Source of the DNA: Chloroflexota bacterium
GTDB lineage: Bacteria; Chloroflexota; Dehalococcoidia; Bin125
Assembly (NCBI GenBank): GCA_028875225.1
Contig: JAPPFB010000025.1
Location: 28,345 to 92,344, forward strand
DNA: 64,000 bases
Direction: 5' to 3'
A model generated the notes under the pieces. That model worked only from the letters and a program-made list of their open reading frames with translations. It was not told where the DNA came from and searched no databases. Shown here piece after piece: positions 48,912 through 56,948 of this stretch (positions within the stretch are counted from its first letter, which is position 1; each line of letters opens with the position of its first letter). Position numbers and translations under genes: made by a program.

Positions 48912-50321
48912 TTAACGCTCGTCGCCGAAGTCCTGCTCCGTGACGCCCGCGCGCTCCAAGGCCTCCTGCATCGCCGATACCGCCCGCACCGGCTCCGGCG
49001 CAGCCTCGGGCTGCGACTCCTCGGCCGGCCGCGATGGCTCGTCCGACGCCTCAGGTTGCGGCGGAGGCTCTGGCATGGACTCCTGCTCGACGCCGAAGCG
49101 CTCGGCCACGTCATCCGGCATCCGGACAATCCCGCCGTCCTGGTTGAAGCGCCAGCCCAGACGCTCGGCGTCCGAACGCGCCTGCCGCAACGACAGACCC
49201 AGCCGGTGACGGTCCCGCTCAATCCGCACGATCTTCGCCGGAATGATGTCGTTCTCCAGGACGACCTCGCGCGGATGCGTAATCCGCCGGTCGGCCAGCT
49301 CGGATACATGCACCAGGCCCTCGACCGGACCCTCCAGCCGCGCGAACGCGCCGAACGTGACCAACTTGGTCACCACCGACGGCACGATGTCGCCGACCTC
49401 GAACTTCGCCACGACCTCGTCCCATTGCTCCGGCGACGCGCGCCGGACCGAGAGACCGATCTTCTTCGATTCCTTGTCGATCTTGGTGATGTAGACGTCG
49501 ATCGTCTGGCCGATGCTGAACATCGATTCCGGGTCGACGTCCCGCTCCCAGCTCAACTCGGACAGATGCGCCAGGCCGTCGGCCCCGCCCAGGTCGACGA
49601 ACACGCCGAACGAGCGAATACTCGTAATCCGACCCGAACGAATCTCGCCCTCCTGCAGCTCCTCCAGCAACCGATCCTTCTGCTCCGCCCGCCATTCCTG
49701 GACGGCGGCGCGCTCCGACAGGATCACCCGGTTGCGGCGACGGTTAATCTCAATCACCTTGAACCGCAGCGTCCGGCCTTCGTACTCCGAGAGCTGCGCA
49801 ATCGCTTGCTCGCGGTCGCCAGTGATCTCCACGATCTGCGACAGCGGCACGAACGCGTTCACGCCCTCGACGTTGACCAGCAGACCGCCCTTGTTCGAGC
49901 CGGTCACGCGCGCGTCGAAGACCTCGTTCTCGTCGAAGCGGCGCTGCAACTCGTGCCAGCCCTGCTCGCCCCGCGCCCTGTCGATCGACAGCTCCAGAGA
50001 GCCGCCCTCCGACTCCGAGTCGGTCACGAACACGTGCACCGCGTCCCCGGTCTTCAGCGCCTCGCGCTCGGTATCCGTCAGCGAGCGCATCTCCTCGTAG
50101 TGGACAACGCCCTCCGACTTCGCCCCCACGTCGACGATCAACGCCGAGCCGGACCAGTGCACGACAATGCCCTCGACAATGTCGCCGCGTCTGGGGTTCA
50201 GCGGCTCCCGACCGGGTTCGGCCAGGAGTTCGTCCATGGTGGTGGGTTCGGATGCCCCCTCGTCGGTTGCAATCGGGGGCGCGGAGACGTTCGGATCGAT
50301 GTCAGTACTGGGTGTGGTCAA
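48912..50321 (-). CDS. rpsA: S1 RNA-binding domain protein / 30S ribosomal protein S1-like
   Basis: Consecutive S1 motifs, e.g. GRITSIRSFGVFVDLGGADGLAHLSELSW, VVTKLVTFGAFARLEGPVEGLVHVSELAD. Confidence 0.92.
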   Translation of the reverse strand: MTTPSTDIDPNVSAPPIATDEGASEPTTMDELLAEPGREPLNPRRGDIVEGIVVHWSGSALIVDVGAKSEGVVHYEEMRSLTDTEREALKTGDAVHVFVTDSESEGGSLELSIDRARGEQGWHELQRRFDENEVFDARVTGSNKGGLLVNVEGVNAFVPLSQIVEITGDREQAIAQLSEYEGRTLRFKVIEINRRRNRVILSERAAVQEWRAEQKDRLLEELQEGEIRSGRITSIRSFGVFVDLGGADGLAHLSELSWERDVDPESMFSIGQTIDVYITKIDKESKKIGLSVRRASPEQWDEVVAKFEVGDIVPSVVTKLVTFGAFARLEGPVEGLVHVSELADRRITHPREVVLENDIIPAKIVRIERDRHRLGLSLRQARSDAERLGWRFNQDGGIVRMPDDVAERFGVEQESMPEPPPQPEASDEPSRPAEESQPEAAPEPVRAVSAMQEALERAGVTEQDFGDER

Positions 50322-50414
50322 GGGGTGGTGAGTTGGGACGGACAGCTCTCACGGAGCACGCAAGAACCCGCCCCGGCTCCTTTCTGGGGATAAGCCGAAT
50401 CCTACCACAGCACC

Positions 50415-50572
50415 CTAAAGGCCTCCCCCTCCGGGGGAGGTGCCCCGAAGGGGCGGAGGGGGCTCCCAGTCCCCGCTTCACGCGGGGACCCGCTCGGCTC
50501 CCGCTCCCCGGTCCCCTCTCCCCTCCAGCCCCCTCTCCCCGAAGGAGAGGGATGGGGTGAGGGCCCTGCCCC
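50415..50572. repeat. Cluster of interspersed palindromes
   Basis: cctccccctccgggggaggtgccccgaaggggcggaggggg; gtccccgcttcacgcggggacccg; ccctctccccgaaggagaggg. Confidence 0.65.
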
Positions 50573-50578
50573 GCGCGA

Positions 50579-50617
50579 AACCAAAACCGCCCGACCCCTC
50601 TACAGGAAGTCGGGCGG
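50579..50617 (-). terminator. Intrinsic terminator of the 5S rRNA gene
   Basis: Minus strand: CCGCCCGAC...GTCGGGCGG followed by TTTTGGTTT. Confidence 0.8.
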
Positions 50618-50633
50618 CAGATTGTCGAGAGCG

Positions 50634-50752
50634 AGCTGGCGACGACCTATTTTCCGCAAGGGGTCGCCCCCCCAGTATCGTCGGCGCTGCGGCGTTTCAC
50701 TTCCGTGTTCGGGATGGGAACGGGTGGTCCCACCGCGCAACAATCACCAGCT
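50634..50752 (-). rRNA. rrf: 5S ribosomal RNA
   Basis: Minus strand: ...ccacccgttcccatcccgaacacggaagtgaaacgccgcagcgccgacgatactggggggg...aataggtcgtcgcc; terminal helix gctggtga/tcgccagc. Confidence 0.93.
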
Positions 50753-50826
50753 CACCGAAGATCGTACCACGAGATTCCCCAACGACCGTGCTACGTTGAC
50801 CACACCACCAGGGAGCGCAGCCGACG

Positions 50827-51204
50827 ATGACCACCATCAATCGCGACGAAGTCGATGGATACATCCGGCAATCGCAAGCGTTTCTTGCCAAGTAGCGGCG
50901 GTATCTCGCCGATGGCGACCTTCACCAGGCCTCGGAGAAAACCTGGGGCGCCGCTGCCCACATGGCCAAGGCCGTTGCCATCGCCAACGGCTGGCGCTAC
51001 GAGAACCACGCCGATTTCAGCCACGTCATGAACAACGCCCGCAACGCTTCCGGAAACGACCAACTCTGGACGCTCCGCGCCATGGCGAACGACCTGCATG
51101 GCAGCTACTACCAGCGGAAAGAACTCCTCGACGCCGAAGCGATCACGGCCAGCATCAACCAGATCGAAACCCTCCTCACCTTCCTCACCCCACTCACCGA
51201 GTAA
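50827..51204 (+). pseudogene. PaREP1-like domain protein interrupted by in-frame TAG
   Basis: MTTINRDEVDGYIRQSQAFLAK*RRYLADGDLHQASEKTWGAAAHMAKAVAIANGW...; TAG at 50896-50898, one reading frame throughout. Confidence 0.55.
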
Positions 51205-51225
51205 CCCCTCCCCGAATCAACCTCC

Positions 51226-51256
51226 TGGTCCCCGCCTCATGCGGGGACCCGTTCGG
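51226..51256. repeat. Interspersed palindrome (tccccgcctcatgcggggacccg)
   Basis: Related to 50478-50500. Confidence 0.5.
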
Positions 51257-51396
51257 CCTCCGCCGCTCTCTTCACATCCCGTTCATCCAACGTGCATGGT
51301 GAGGATCAGCACACGTCAGCCACACCAATCAAGTCTGTCCAATGCTGATCAAGTCACTATCTTATGTGTTGAATGTATGTATGAAGGGCATAACTC

Positions 51397-52935
51397 ATGA
51401 ACAAAGCATGGAAACAACGATTCCTGAATCCACTCTCACTGTCCCTGATCGTCGCCGCTCTCCTTATCGCCGGCGCCGCCATCGACCGCCTAATGCAGTC
51501 GGCCCTCTTCACCGACACCGAGGCCGCAAACACCGCGTCCGCTGAGACCGAGGTTCGCATTACCGCCACGCCGCGTTCCGACGGCTCGATCAAGTTGGGC
51601 CTGCAGCAGCAGGAACCCGATGGCGCCTGGGCCGACGTCCAGTACCCCGAGTTCAACATCTTGCCCGCCGACGCCGAGCCCAATCGCCGGCTCCACAGCT
51701 CGCCGCTGACCGTCTCGTCCGAGACCGACGTGTACACCCTCGCCGACGCCTACTACGACCACGCCCGCCACATCGCGCAACCGACCGTGCTCACACCGCA
51801 CGATCCGAAAATCTGGTGTCTGGTGCATGACGCCGAGGACAACGACGCCGGCCGCGCCTACTGCCAGGGATTCACAGACGGGCTGGGCGAGGAAGCAGTC
51901 GAGACGTTCCCCTACACCGACCTCAGGACCGGCGTCGGACAGGTCGTCGGCCGGATCGCCGGCGGCGACGTGCCTCACTTGCTGGCCGCCGGCAAGGTCG
52001 AAGAACTCTTCGGCCTGTTGGGCGCCTTCGCCCGCTTCCCGGGCGGCAGCCCCGTCCCGGTCGCCTTCCCCCTCGACACCATCGATCCCGAGCCGCCCGC
52101 CGGCGCCAACTACTGCGTCATCGGCCACGGCGAAAACTCGTTCTGGGGCCTCGCCTTCGACGCCGCCGTCGCCGGCGCCAACCACTACGGCGTGAATCTC
52201 GACCACGTCGGCCTGACCAGCGCCGAAGAACGCGCCGCCCGGATCCGGGAATGCATCGCCGACGACGTCGACGCCATCGCCGTCACCCTGGCCGAGACCG
52301 AACACGTCGCCGACGCCCTTCGCGAGGCCCGCGCCGCCGGCATCCCGGTCGTGACCTACAACTCCGGCGCCGACACCGCCCGCGAAGTCGGCTCGATGAT
52401 CCATCTCGGTCTCAACGACCGCAAGGCCGGCGAGATCGTTGGAACCCGGCTGACCGCCGACGGCGTCGAGGGACCCGCGCTCTGCCTCCTGCATGAGCCG
52501 GTAAACGTTGGCCTCGAAGACCGCTGTCAGGGGCTCGACGACACCTTTGGCGAGGTCGAGAAGATCTCGCTGGCCGACGGCCTCGGACCCCTGAGCGAGC
52601 GTCTCGCCGCCGGCGACGTCGGCGCAGTCGTCCTCTTGAACGCGGCCGACGTCGCAGCCGTGGCGAATCTGATTCAAGCCTCCGGCCACGCCCCCACCCT
52701 GGCCGTGATCGGCTTCGACACCCAGCTCGTCCTGCAGATGCTCTCCGGCCGCGTCGCCTTCGCCGTCTGGGACCACGCCACCCTGCAGGGCTACCTCGCC
52801 GTCGCCCTCGCCGCCCTCGCCGACACCACCTTCCTCGTCCCCGACATCATCTTTAACGGAGCCCAACTCCTCATCGAACCCACCATCCTCACCCCCAACG
52901 ACATGAGAACCCTCCTCGCCAGAGCCGGGGGCTAA
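51397..52935 (+). CDS. Membrane-anchored periplasmic-binding (type 1 PBP-like) protein with internal lobe duplication
   Basis: N-terminal TM; NSFWGLAFDAAVAGANHYGVNLDHVGLTSAEERAARIRECIADDVDAIAVTLAETEHVADALREARAAGIPVVTYNSGAD. Confidence 0.8.
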   Translation: MNKAWKQRFLNPLSLSLIVAALLIAGAAIDRLMQSALFTDTEAANTASAETEVRITATPRSDGSIKLGLQQQEPDGAWADVQYPEFNILPADAEPNRRLHSSPLTVSSETDVYTLADAYYDHARHIAQPTVLTPHDPKIWCLVHDAEDNDAGRAYCQGFTDGLGEEAVETFPYTDLRTGVGQVVGRIAGGDVPHLLAAGKVEELFGLLGAFARFPGGSPVPVAFPLDTIDPEPPAGANYCVIGHGENSFWGLAFDAAVAGANHYGVNLDHVGLTSAEERAARIRECIADDVDAIAVTLAETEHVADALREARAAGIPVVTYNSGADTAREVGSMIHLGLNDRKAGEIVGTRLTADGVEGPALCLLHEPVNVGLEDRCQGLDDTFGEVEKISLADGLGPLSERLAAGDVGAVVLLNAADVAAVANLIQASGHAPTLAVIGFDTQLVLQMLSGRVAFAVWDHATLQGYLAVALAALADTTFLVPDIIFNGAQLLIEPTILTPNDMRTLLARAGG

Positions 52936-52974
52936 ACGACCACGCGCACCGCGACAAACATATGGCCCCATCTG

Positions 52975-53030
52975 CTCTCCCCCCGCAGAGCGGGCGGGAG
53001 ATGCCGAAGGCAGAGGGGGTTCCCCGGACG
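52975..53030. repeat. Interspersed palindromic repeat, 'gatgccgaaggcagaggggg' family
   Basis: ctctccccccgcagagcgggcgggagatgccgaaggcagaggggg. Confidence 0.55.
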
Positions 53031-53040
53031 TGCTCCCCCC

Positions 53041-53066
53041 GAAACCGAATCCGCCTCTGTAGGCGG
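53041..53066 (-). terminator. Terminator-like hairpin after degenerate 5S
   Basis: Minus strand CCGCC TACAGA GGCGG ATTCGGTTTC, positionally equivalent to the terminator of the intact 5S. Confidence 0.4.
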
Positions 53067-53090
53067 TAGGGCGGAAGAGCGAGAGGAGCG

Positions 53091-53208
53091 AGCTGCTGAA
53101 GGCCTATTCCCCGCCGAGGGTTACTCTCCAGCATTGTCGGCGCCTTAGTGTTTCACCTTCGTGTCCGAGAAGAGGAAGGATGCACCCGCCGCGCAACGAA
53201 GACCAACT
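53091..53208 (-). pseudogene. Degenerate 5S rRNA-like sequence
   Basis: Minus strand agttggtcttcgttgcgcggcgggtgcatccttcctcttctcggacacgaaggtgaaacactaaggcgccgacaatgctgg... aligns over its full length with the 5S at 50634-50752. Confidence 0.75.
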
Positions 53209-53321
53209 CATCGAAGCCGTACGTCAGAGCGGTATCGCAGAACAAGCCCGTCAATTCGTGGCCGATCACTGAAGCCGTGACCTGATTGCGATGGGTCTCC
53301 GCTTCACTGCGTCCATATTCC

Positions 53322-53528
53322 CTATCCCTCTCTGAGTCTGTAGAGGAACGCCGCCAAGGTGAAGGGCGCGCCGAGCTCTAACGGACCCTCAAGGTCAAGC
53401 ACGCCAAGCCCCGTGAGGACCACAGCAGCGACCGCCAGAACACCGATCAAGTCCGGCGCAACTGTCCTGCTGACTCGGTGCCATCTTCGTAGACAGCCCG
53501 GTTTGCGACCGTGTTGGAGGCCAGACAT
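53322..53528 (-). CDS. Small hydrophobic ORF downstream of the TIR-like gene (tentative)
   Basis: DLIGVLAVAAVVLTGLGVLDLEGPLELGAPFTLAAFLYRLREG; same strand, 27-nt gap; weak ribosome binding site. Confidence 0.35.
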   Translation of the reverse strand: MSGLQHGRKPGCLRRWHRVSRTVAPDLIGVLAVAAVVLTGLGVLDLEGPLELGAPFTLAAFLYRLREG

Positions 53529-53555
53529 GCAGTTCTGCCTATCCGCTCAGATTCC

Positions 53556-54665
53556 TCACCCGGTCAGAGCCACCAACTGAGCCGAGAGCATGCTGTTCAG
53601 GAGAGCCAATCTGACCGGCTTGATCTCGTTTTCGAACCTGATCAACTCAAGCTCCTCGAGATGTCCTAGAAGAGGGGCTCCCGTGTCTTCCAAGATCACT
53701 ATCTTGCGACCATACTGAAGCGAAGCCGCTCCCAATAGGTAGTCGAGCTCTGACTTCCGATTCACAGACTCGCGCTCGCCCCCCCCTGCGGCGGGATCCT
53801 CGCCGGCCGAGACGACGAAGATCGCACCAGAACATTGACGGATTTGCTCAGCAATCGCCTCTGGAACAGGTGATCCGGCCCCCCGCATGTCGCTTCCTAT
53901 GACGTACGAGACATGCCACTGGTCAAGGATGCCTCTCAGTTCTTCAATCTGCCTTGCGTCTCCACTGTGGAAGATGAAGATTCGTGCCCCTTCGCTAGAG
54001 CCACCATGTGAGTCGACCGACGTCGGTGTCTGTCCAGATTCATTGCCGATCTTCTTGGCGCTGGGTGCCTCTTCCTCGGCGGGTGCATAGCTATGTGCCT
54101 CTGCCGCACCAGGTGATGCCTCTGACGACTGATGAGTCAATGTGCCTTCTAAGAACTCATCTGCCTCTTCCAACGAAAACCGAAATCGAGTCGCGTTTCC
54201 GCGGCGGCCGAGCACCACCTCTCCAAGATCGGCACCTTGAGCAAGCTGAAAGAAGCACAGGACTTGGAGATTCAGTGTTGTCTCGGAATCTGCCACCTCT
54301 TCGCCGAAGTTCTCGTGCCAATGGGCAGCAACCTCTGGTGCCGAGAGGTAGTCTTCTCTGCGATTGACTACCCGCTCGACCACGGCCGCATATGGCGCGA
54401 CATCCCTCACCGCCTCGCGTAACGCATTGCTCCGGTATGCCCCAGATTCTCGCTCCGCCAGTCGCCCGCGCTCGGTGATCTTGAGCTTGCCAGCAGTGTC
54501 TTCGATGAGTCCCCATGCCTTCAGTCCCGCTAGCTTCCGGCCGTCGAGGCGCTTCTTGTCCAACACAGCGCGTGCTTCAGCGAGCGTTGCCCCAGTTGGC
54601 TTCCTTGTCAGATACCCGCACACTGAATCAATGTCTTCGAGATTGGTCCGAACTGGTAACGACAT
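53556..54665 (-). CDS. Winged-helix-like N-terminal domain plus C-terminal TIR-like (CAP12/PF10137-type) domain protein
   Basis: C-terminus RIFIFHSGDARQIEELRGILDQWHVSYVIGSDMRGAGSPVPEAIAEQIRQCSGAIFVVSAGEDPA...NRKSELDYLLGAASLQYGRKIVILEDTG; AAGGAGG SD 5 nt before ATG. Confidence 0.75.
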   Translation of the reverse strand: MSLPVRTNLEDIDSVCGYLTRKPTGATLAEARAVLDKKRLDGRKLAGLKAWGLIEDTAGKLKITERGRLAERESGAYRSNALREAVRDVAPYAAVVERVVNRREDYLSAPEVAAHWHENFGEEVADSETTLNLQVLCFFQLAQGADLGEVVLGRRGNATRFRFSLEEADEFLEGTLTHQSSEASPGAAEAHSYAPAEEEAPSAKKIGNESGQTPTSVDSHGGSSEGARIFIFHSGDARQIEELRGILDQWHVSYVIGSDMRGAGSPVPEAIAEQIRQCSGAIFVVSAGEDPAAGGGERESVNRKSELDYLLGAASLQYGRKIVILEDTGAPLLGHLEELELIRFENEIKPVRLALLNSMLSAQLVALTG

Positions 54666-54690
54666 CGTCGCCTCCTTATCGATGCAGCAT

Positions 54691-54719
54691 AAGTTACGAG
54701 ACATCAATAAAGATGTCAA
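54691..54719 (-). promoter_or_regulatory. Promoter with embedded operator-like dyad for the TIR-like gene
   Basis: Minus strand TTGACA-17 nt-TAACTT; perfect dyad GACATC-N6-GATGTC at 54700-54717 overlapping the -35/spacer. Confidence 0.6.
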
Positions 54720-55084
54720 GACGCTCAGCAATGGGCTCGACATTCATACACAAACATATGTGTGGGGGGGGGGCACTCATGCGGTTCGCCTCGCGCCGAA
54801 ATCCATGTTGGACATCTCGCCAGATGGCTCCGCTCAACGAGCAGTGTCGGCAGGTGGGGGCGGGGGTCTGTTCGGTCAGTTCGGTCCGCACGTTTCTTCG
54901 CTGTCTTTTCCCCAGCCCCAACCGTCACCCCCGACACTTTCCTCACCAAAAGAACATCCGTCCGCATAGAATCACCCAACGACCCGAAACCGGAGACCCC
55001 AACATGCCCGCACCCCACCCAATCACCCAATCCGCAACCACCTGGATTCCCCAGGAATCACCCGGATCCACCATGGCCAAACCC

Positions 55085-55200
55085 GCTCTCATCCGGACGA
55101 ATCTGGACAAATCTGGACTGACCTGGATAGAGCGGCACGCAAAAGGCCGCAAAACCCAGTCAAAACCAGCGAAAACTGCCCAACCGCCCGTAATCTCGCC
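55085..55200 (+). repeat. Partial copy of the dispersed intergenic repeat with short-period tract
   Basis: ccggacgaatctggacaaatctggac ... cgcaaaacccagtcaaaaccagcgaaaactgcccaaccgcccgtaatctcgccccg. Confidence 0.4.
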
Positions 55201-55211
55201 CCGAAACAGCC

Positions 55212-55598
55212 CTACGGCTCGATCAACCCGCAGATCGCTCCCGCCGGATCGCGAATCACCGCGAACTTGCCCTCGCCCAGCTCCCTCGGCCCGTCCACGA
55301 TCTCGCCGCCCAGCTCGGTCACCCGCGCCACGCTGGAATCGAGGTCCTCGACATTGATGTAGACCATCCACACCGGCGGGATGTTGGCGTTCACGCCCCG
55401 CGCGTGGCAGACGCCGCCGACCGCCGACTCGCCGTCCGGGCTCATCATCACGTAGTCGTCGTACTCGCCCATACTCAGCGGCTGCGACTGCCAGCCGGCC
55501 ACCGCCGAATAGAAGTCGCGGACCTCCTCCGCATTGCCGACCGTCAGGTCCTGCCAGCCGATTCGCCCGGGCCGCTGATCGGGTGCGTCGTCGCTCAT
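55212..55598 (-). CDS. VOC/glyoxalase family protein
   Basis: GRIGWQDLTVGNAEEVRDFYSAVAGW...VYINVEDLDSSVARVTELGGEIVDGPRELGEGKFAVIRDPAGAICGLIEP. Confidence 0.85.
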   Translation of the reverse strand: MSDDAPDQRPGRIGWQDLTVGNAEEVRDFYSAVAGWQSQPLSMGEYDDYVMMSPDGESAVGGVCHARGVNANIPPVWMVYINVEDLDSSVARVTELGGEIVDGPRELGEGKFAVIRDPAGAICGLIEP

Positions 55599-55627
55599 CG
55601 GTCGTCCCAACTGCTGAAAATCCGGGG

Positions 55628-55703
55628 TGGTGGAGCCGAGGGGATTCGAACCCCTGACCTCTGCCGTGCAAGGGCAGCGCTCTCCCAACTGAGCTACGGC
55701 CCC
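55628..55703 (-). tRNA. tRNA-Ala(TGC), CCA encoded
   Basis: ggggccgtagctcagttgggagagcgctgcccttgcacggcagaggtcaggggttcgaatcccctcggctccacca. Confidence 0.96.
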
Positions 55704-55721
55704 GGAAATCTCAGCCTAACG

Positions 55722-56270
55722 CTACGCGCCCGAATCCCGGCTCAGCGCCTTCAGATTCAGCGGCAGCCCCGCCGCCACGAACCAGACCTCGTCCGCCGCC
55801 GAGGCCAGCAGCTGGTTCGCCCGACCCAGCAGGTCGGCATAGTCGCGGCCCAGCTGCGTCATCGGCACAATCCCCAGCCCGACCTCGTTGCTCACCACGA
55901 TCCAAGACGCCTCCTGTTCGCCGAACAGATCGAGCAACCAGCTCACCTCAGGCAGCACATCCCGCGCGTCCTCCGCGTGCATCATGTTGCTCACCCAAAG
56001 CGTCAGGCAATCAAGCAACACGATGTCGTACTCCGACACGACCGGCCGCAGCGCCCCGACCAGATCCAGCGGCTCTTCCAGCGTGTCCCACTCCGCCGGC
56101 CGGTCGGCCTGGTGGCGGCGAATCCGAGCCGCCATATCGCCATCCCCCGCCTCCGCCGTCGCGACGAACAGCACCCGCCCATCCCGCCCGCGGTTCTGCG
56201 CCAACCGCTGCGCATACGTGCTCTTGCCCGCCCGCCGGCCGCCCAGGATTAGGCTCAGCGACTTGCCCAT
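55722..56270 (-). CDS. cobU: Adenosylcobinamide kinase / adenosylcobinamide-phosphate guanylyltransferase
   Basis: LILGGRRAGKSTYAQRLAQ; IVLLDCLTLWVSNMM; VVSNEVGLGIVP. Confidence 0.92.
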   Translation of the reverse strand: MGKSLSLILGGRRAGKSTYAQRLAQNRGRDGRVLFVATAEAGDGDMAARIRRHQADRPAEWDTLEEPLDLVGALRPVVSEYDIVLLDCLTLWVSNMMHAEDARDVLPEVSWLLDLFGEQEASWIVVSNEVGLGIVPMTQLGRDYADLLGRANQLLASAADEVWFVAAGLPLNLKALSRDSGA

Positions 56271-56273
56271 GCG

Positions 56274-56948
56274 CTACTCCTCCATCGACTCCAGGTGGCT
56301 CGTGTCGTTCCACAGGTGAAGCACTCCCGAGCCATCGAATCCGCGCACAATTGAGAGGCTGGCGGTGTTCACATGTACCCGCCAGAAGTACTCGGCGGGC
56401 AGATCCAACAAGCAGACGAGCAACGCGCGAAGGCTCCCACCGTGGGCGACGACCAACAGATTGTCCCCCTCGCCGTGACGCAGCAGCGCCCGCTCATGGA
56501 ATCGGCGGACCCGTTCAATCACGTCGTAGGCATTCTCTCCGCCCGGTCCGGCGAAATCCTCATTCCGGCCCTGCAAGCGGCGCTCCAGTCGCTCGGGAGC
56601 CTGCGCCTCAATCTCGGCAATCGTCAAGCCCTCCCACTCGCCGTAGGCAAACTCGCGCAGTTCCGGCGTCGGCTCGATCTCACAGCCGGACCCGGAGGTG
56701 ATGAGTTCGGCGGTCTGCATTGTGCGCGAGAGGTCGCTGGCATACGCCGCAGTGAACGGCGCGTCGCTGAGCCGGTTGCCGAGTGCCGCAGCCTGAGCCC
56801 GTCCGTGCTCATTCAGGGGAATGTCGACCTGCCCCTGAATCCGGCCCGTCCGGTTCCACTCCGTCTCGCCGTGACGCACCAGGTACCAGGTACAGCCCTC
56901 ATCCCGGCGAACAGAGACCTGTCGCTGACTCATCGGCGCTCCTACCAC
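56274..56948 (-). CDS. Histidine phosphatase family protein (CobC-like by context)
   Basis: YLVRHGETEWNRTGRIQGQVDIPLNEHGRAQAAALG. Confidence 0.88.
   Translation of the reverse strand: MVGAPMSQRQVSVRRDEGCTWYLVRHGETEWNRTGRIQGQVDIPLNEHGRAQAAALGNRLSDAPFTAAYASDLSRTMQTAELITSGSGCEIEPTPELREFAYGEWEGLTIAEIEAQAPERLERRLQGRNEDFAGPGGENAYDVIERVRRFHERALLRHGEGDNLLVVAHGGSLRALLVCLLDLPAEYFWRVHVNTASLSIVRGFDGSGVLHLWNDTSHLESMEE

Noticed and set aside
50634-50752. A complete rRNA operon at the 5S gene
   Set aside because: No 16S or 23S sequence is seen nearby; the 5S is an isolated gene in this window.
53556-54665. A full CBASS or Thoeris operon around the TIR-like gene
   Set aside because: No CD-NTase, ThsA/SIR2 or other nucleotide cyclase is adjacent; only the orphan effector-like gene is supported.
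54515-55357. ORFs of 101-280 aa around 54.5-55.4 kb
   Set aside because: Overlap the TIR-like gene start, repeat tracts and the VOC gene; no coherent protein motifs.
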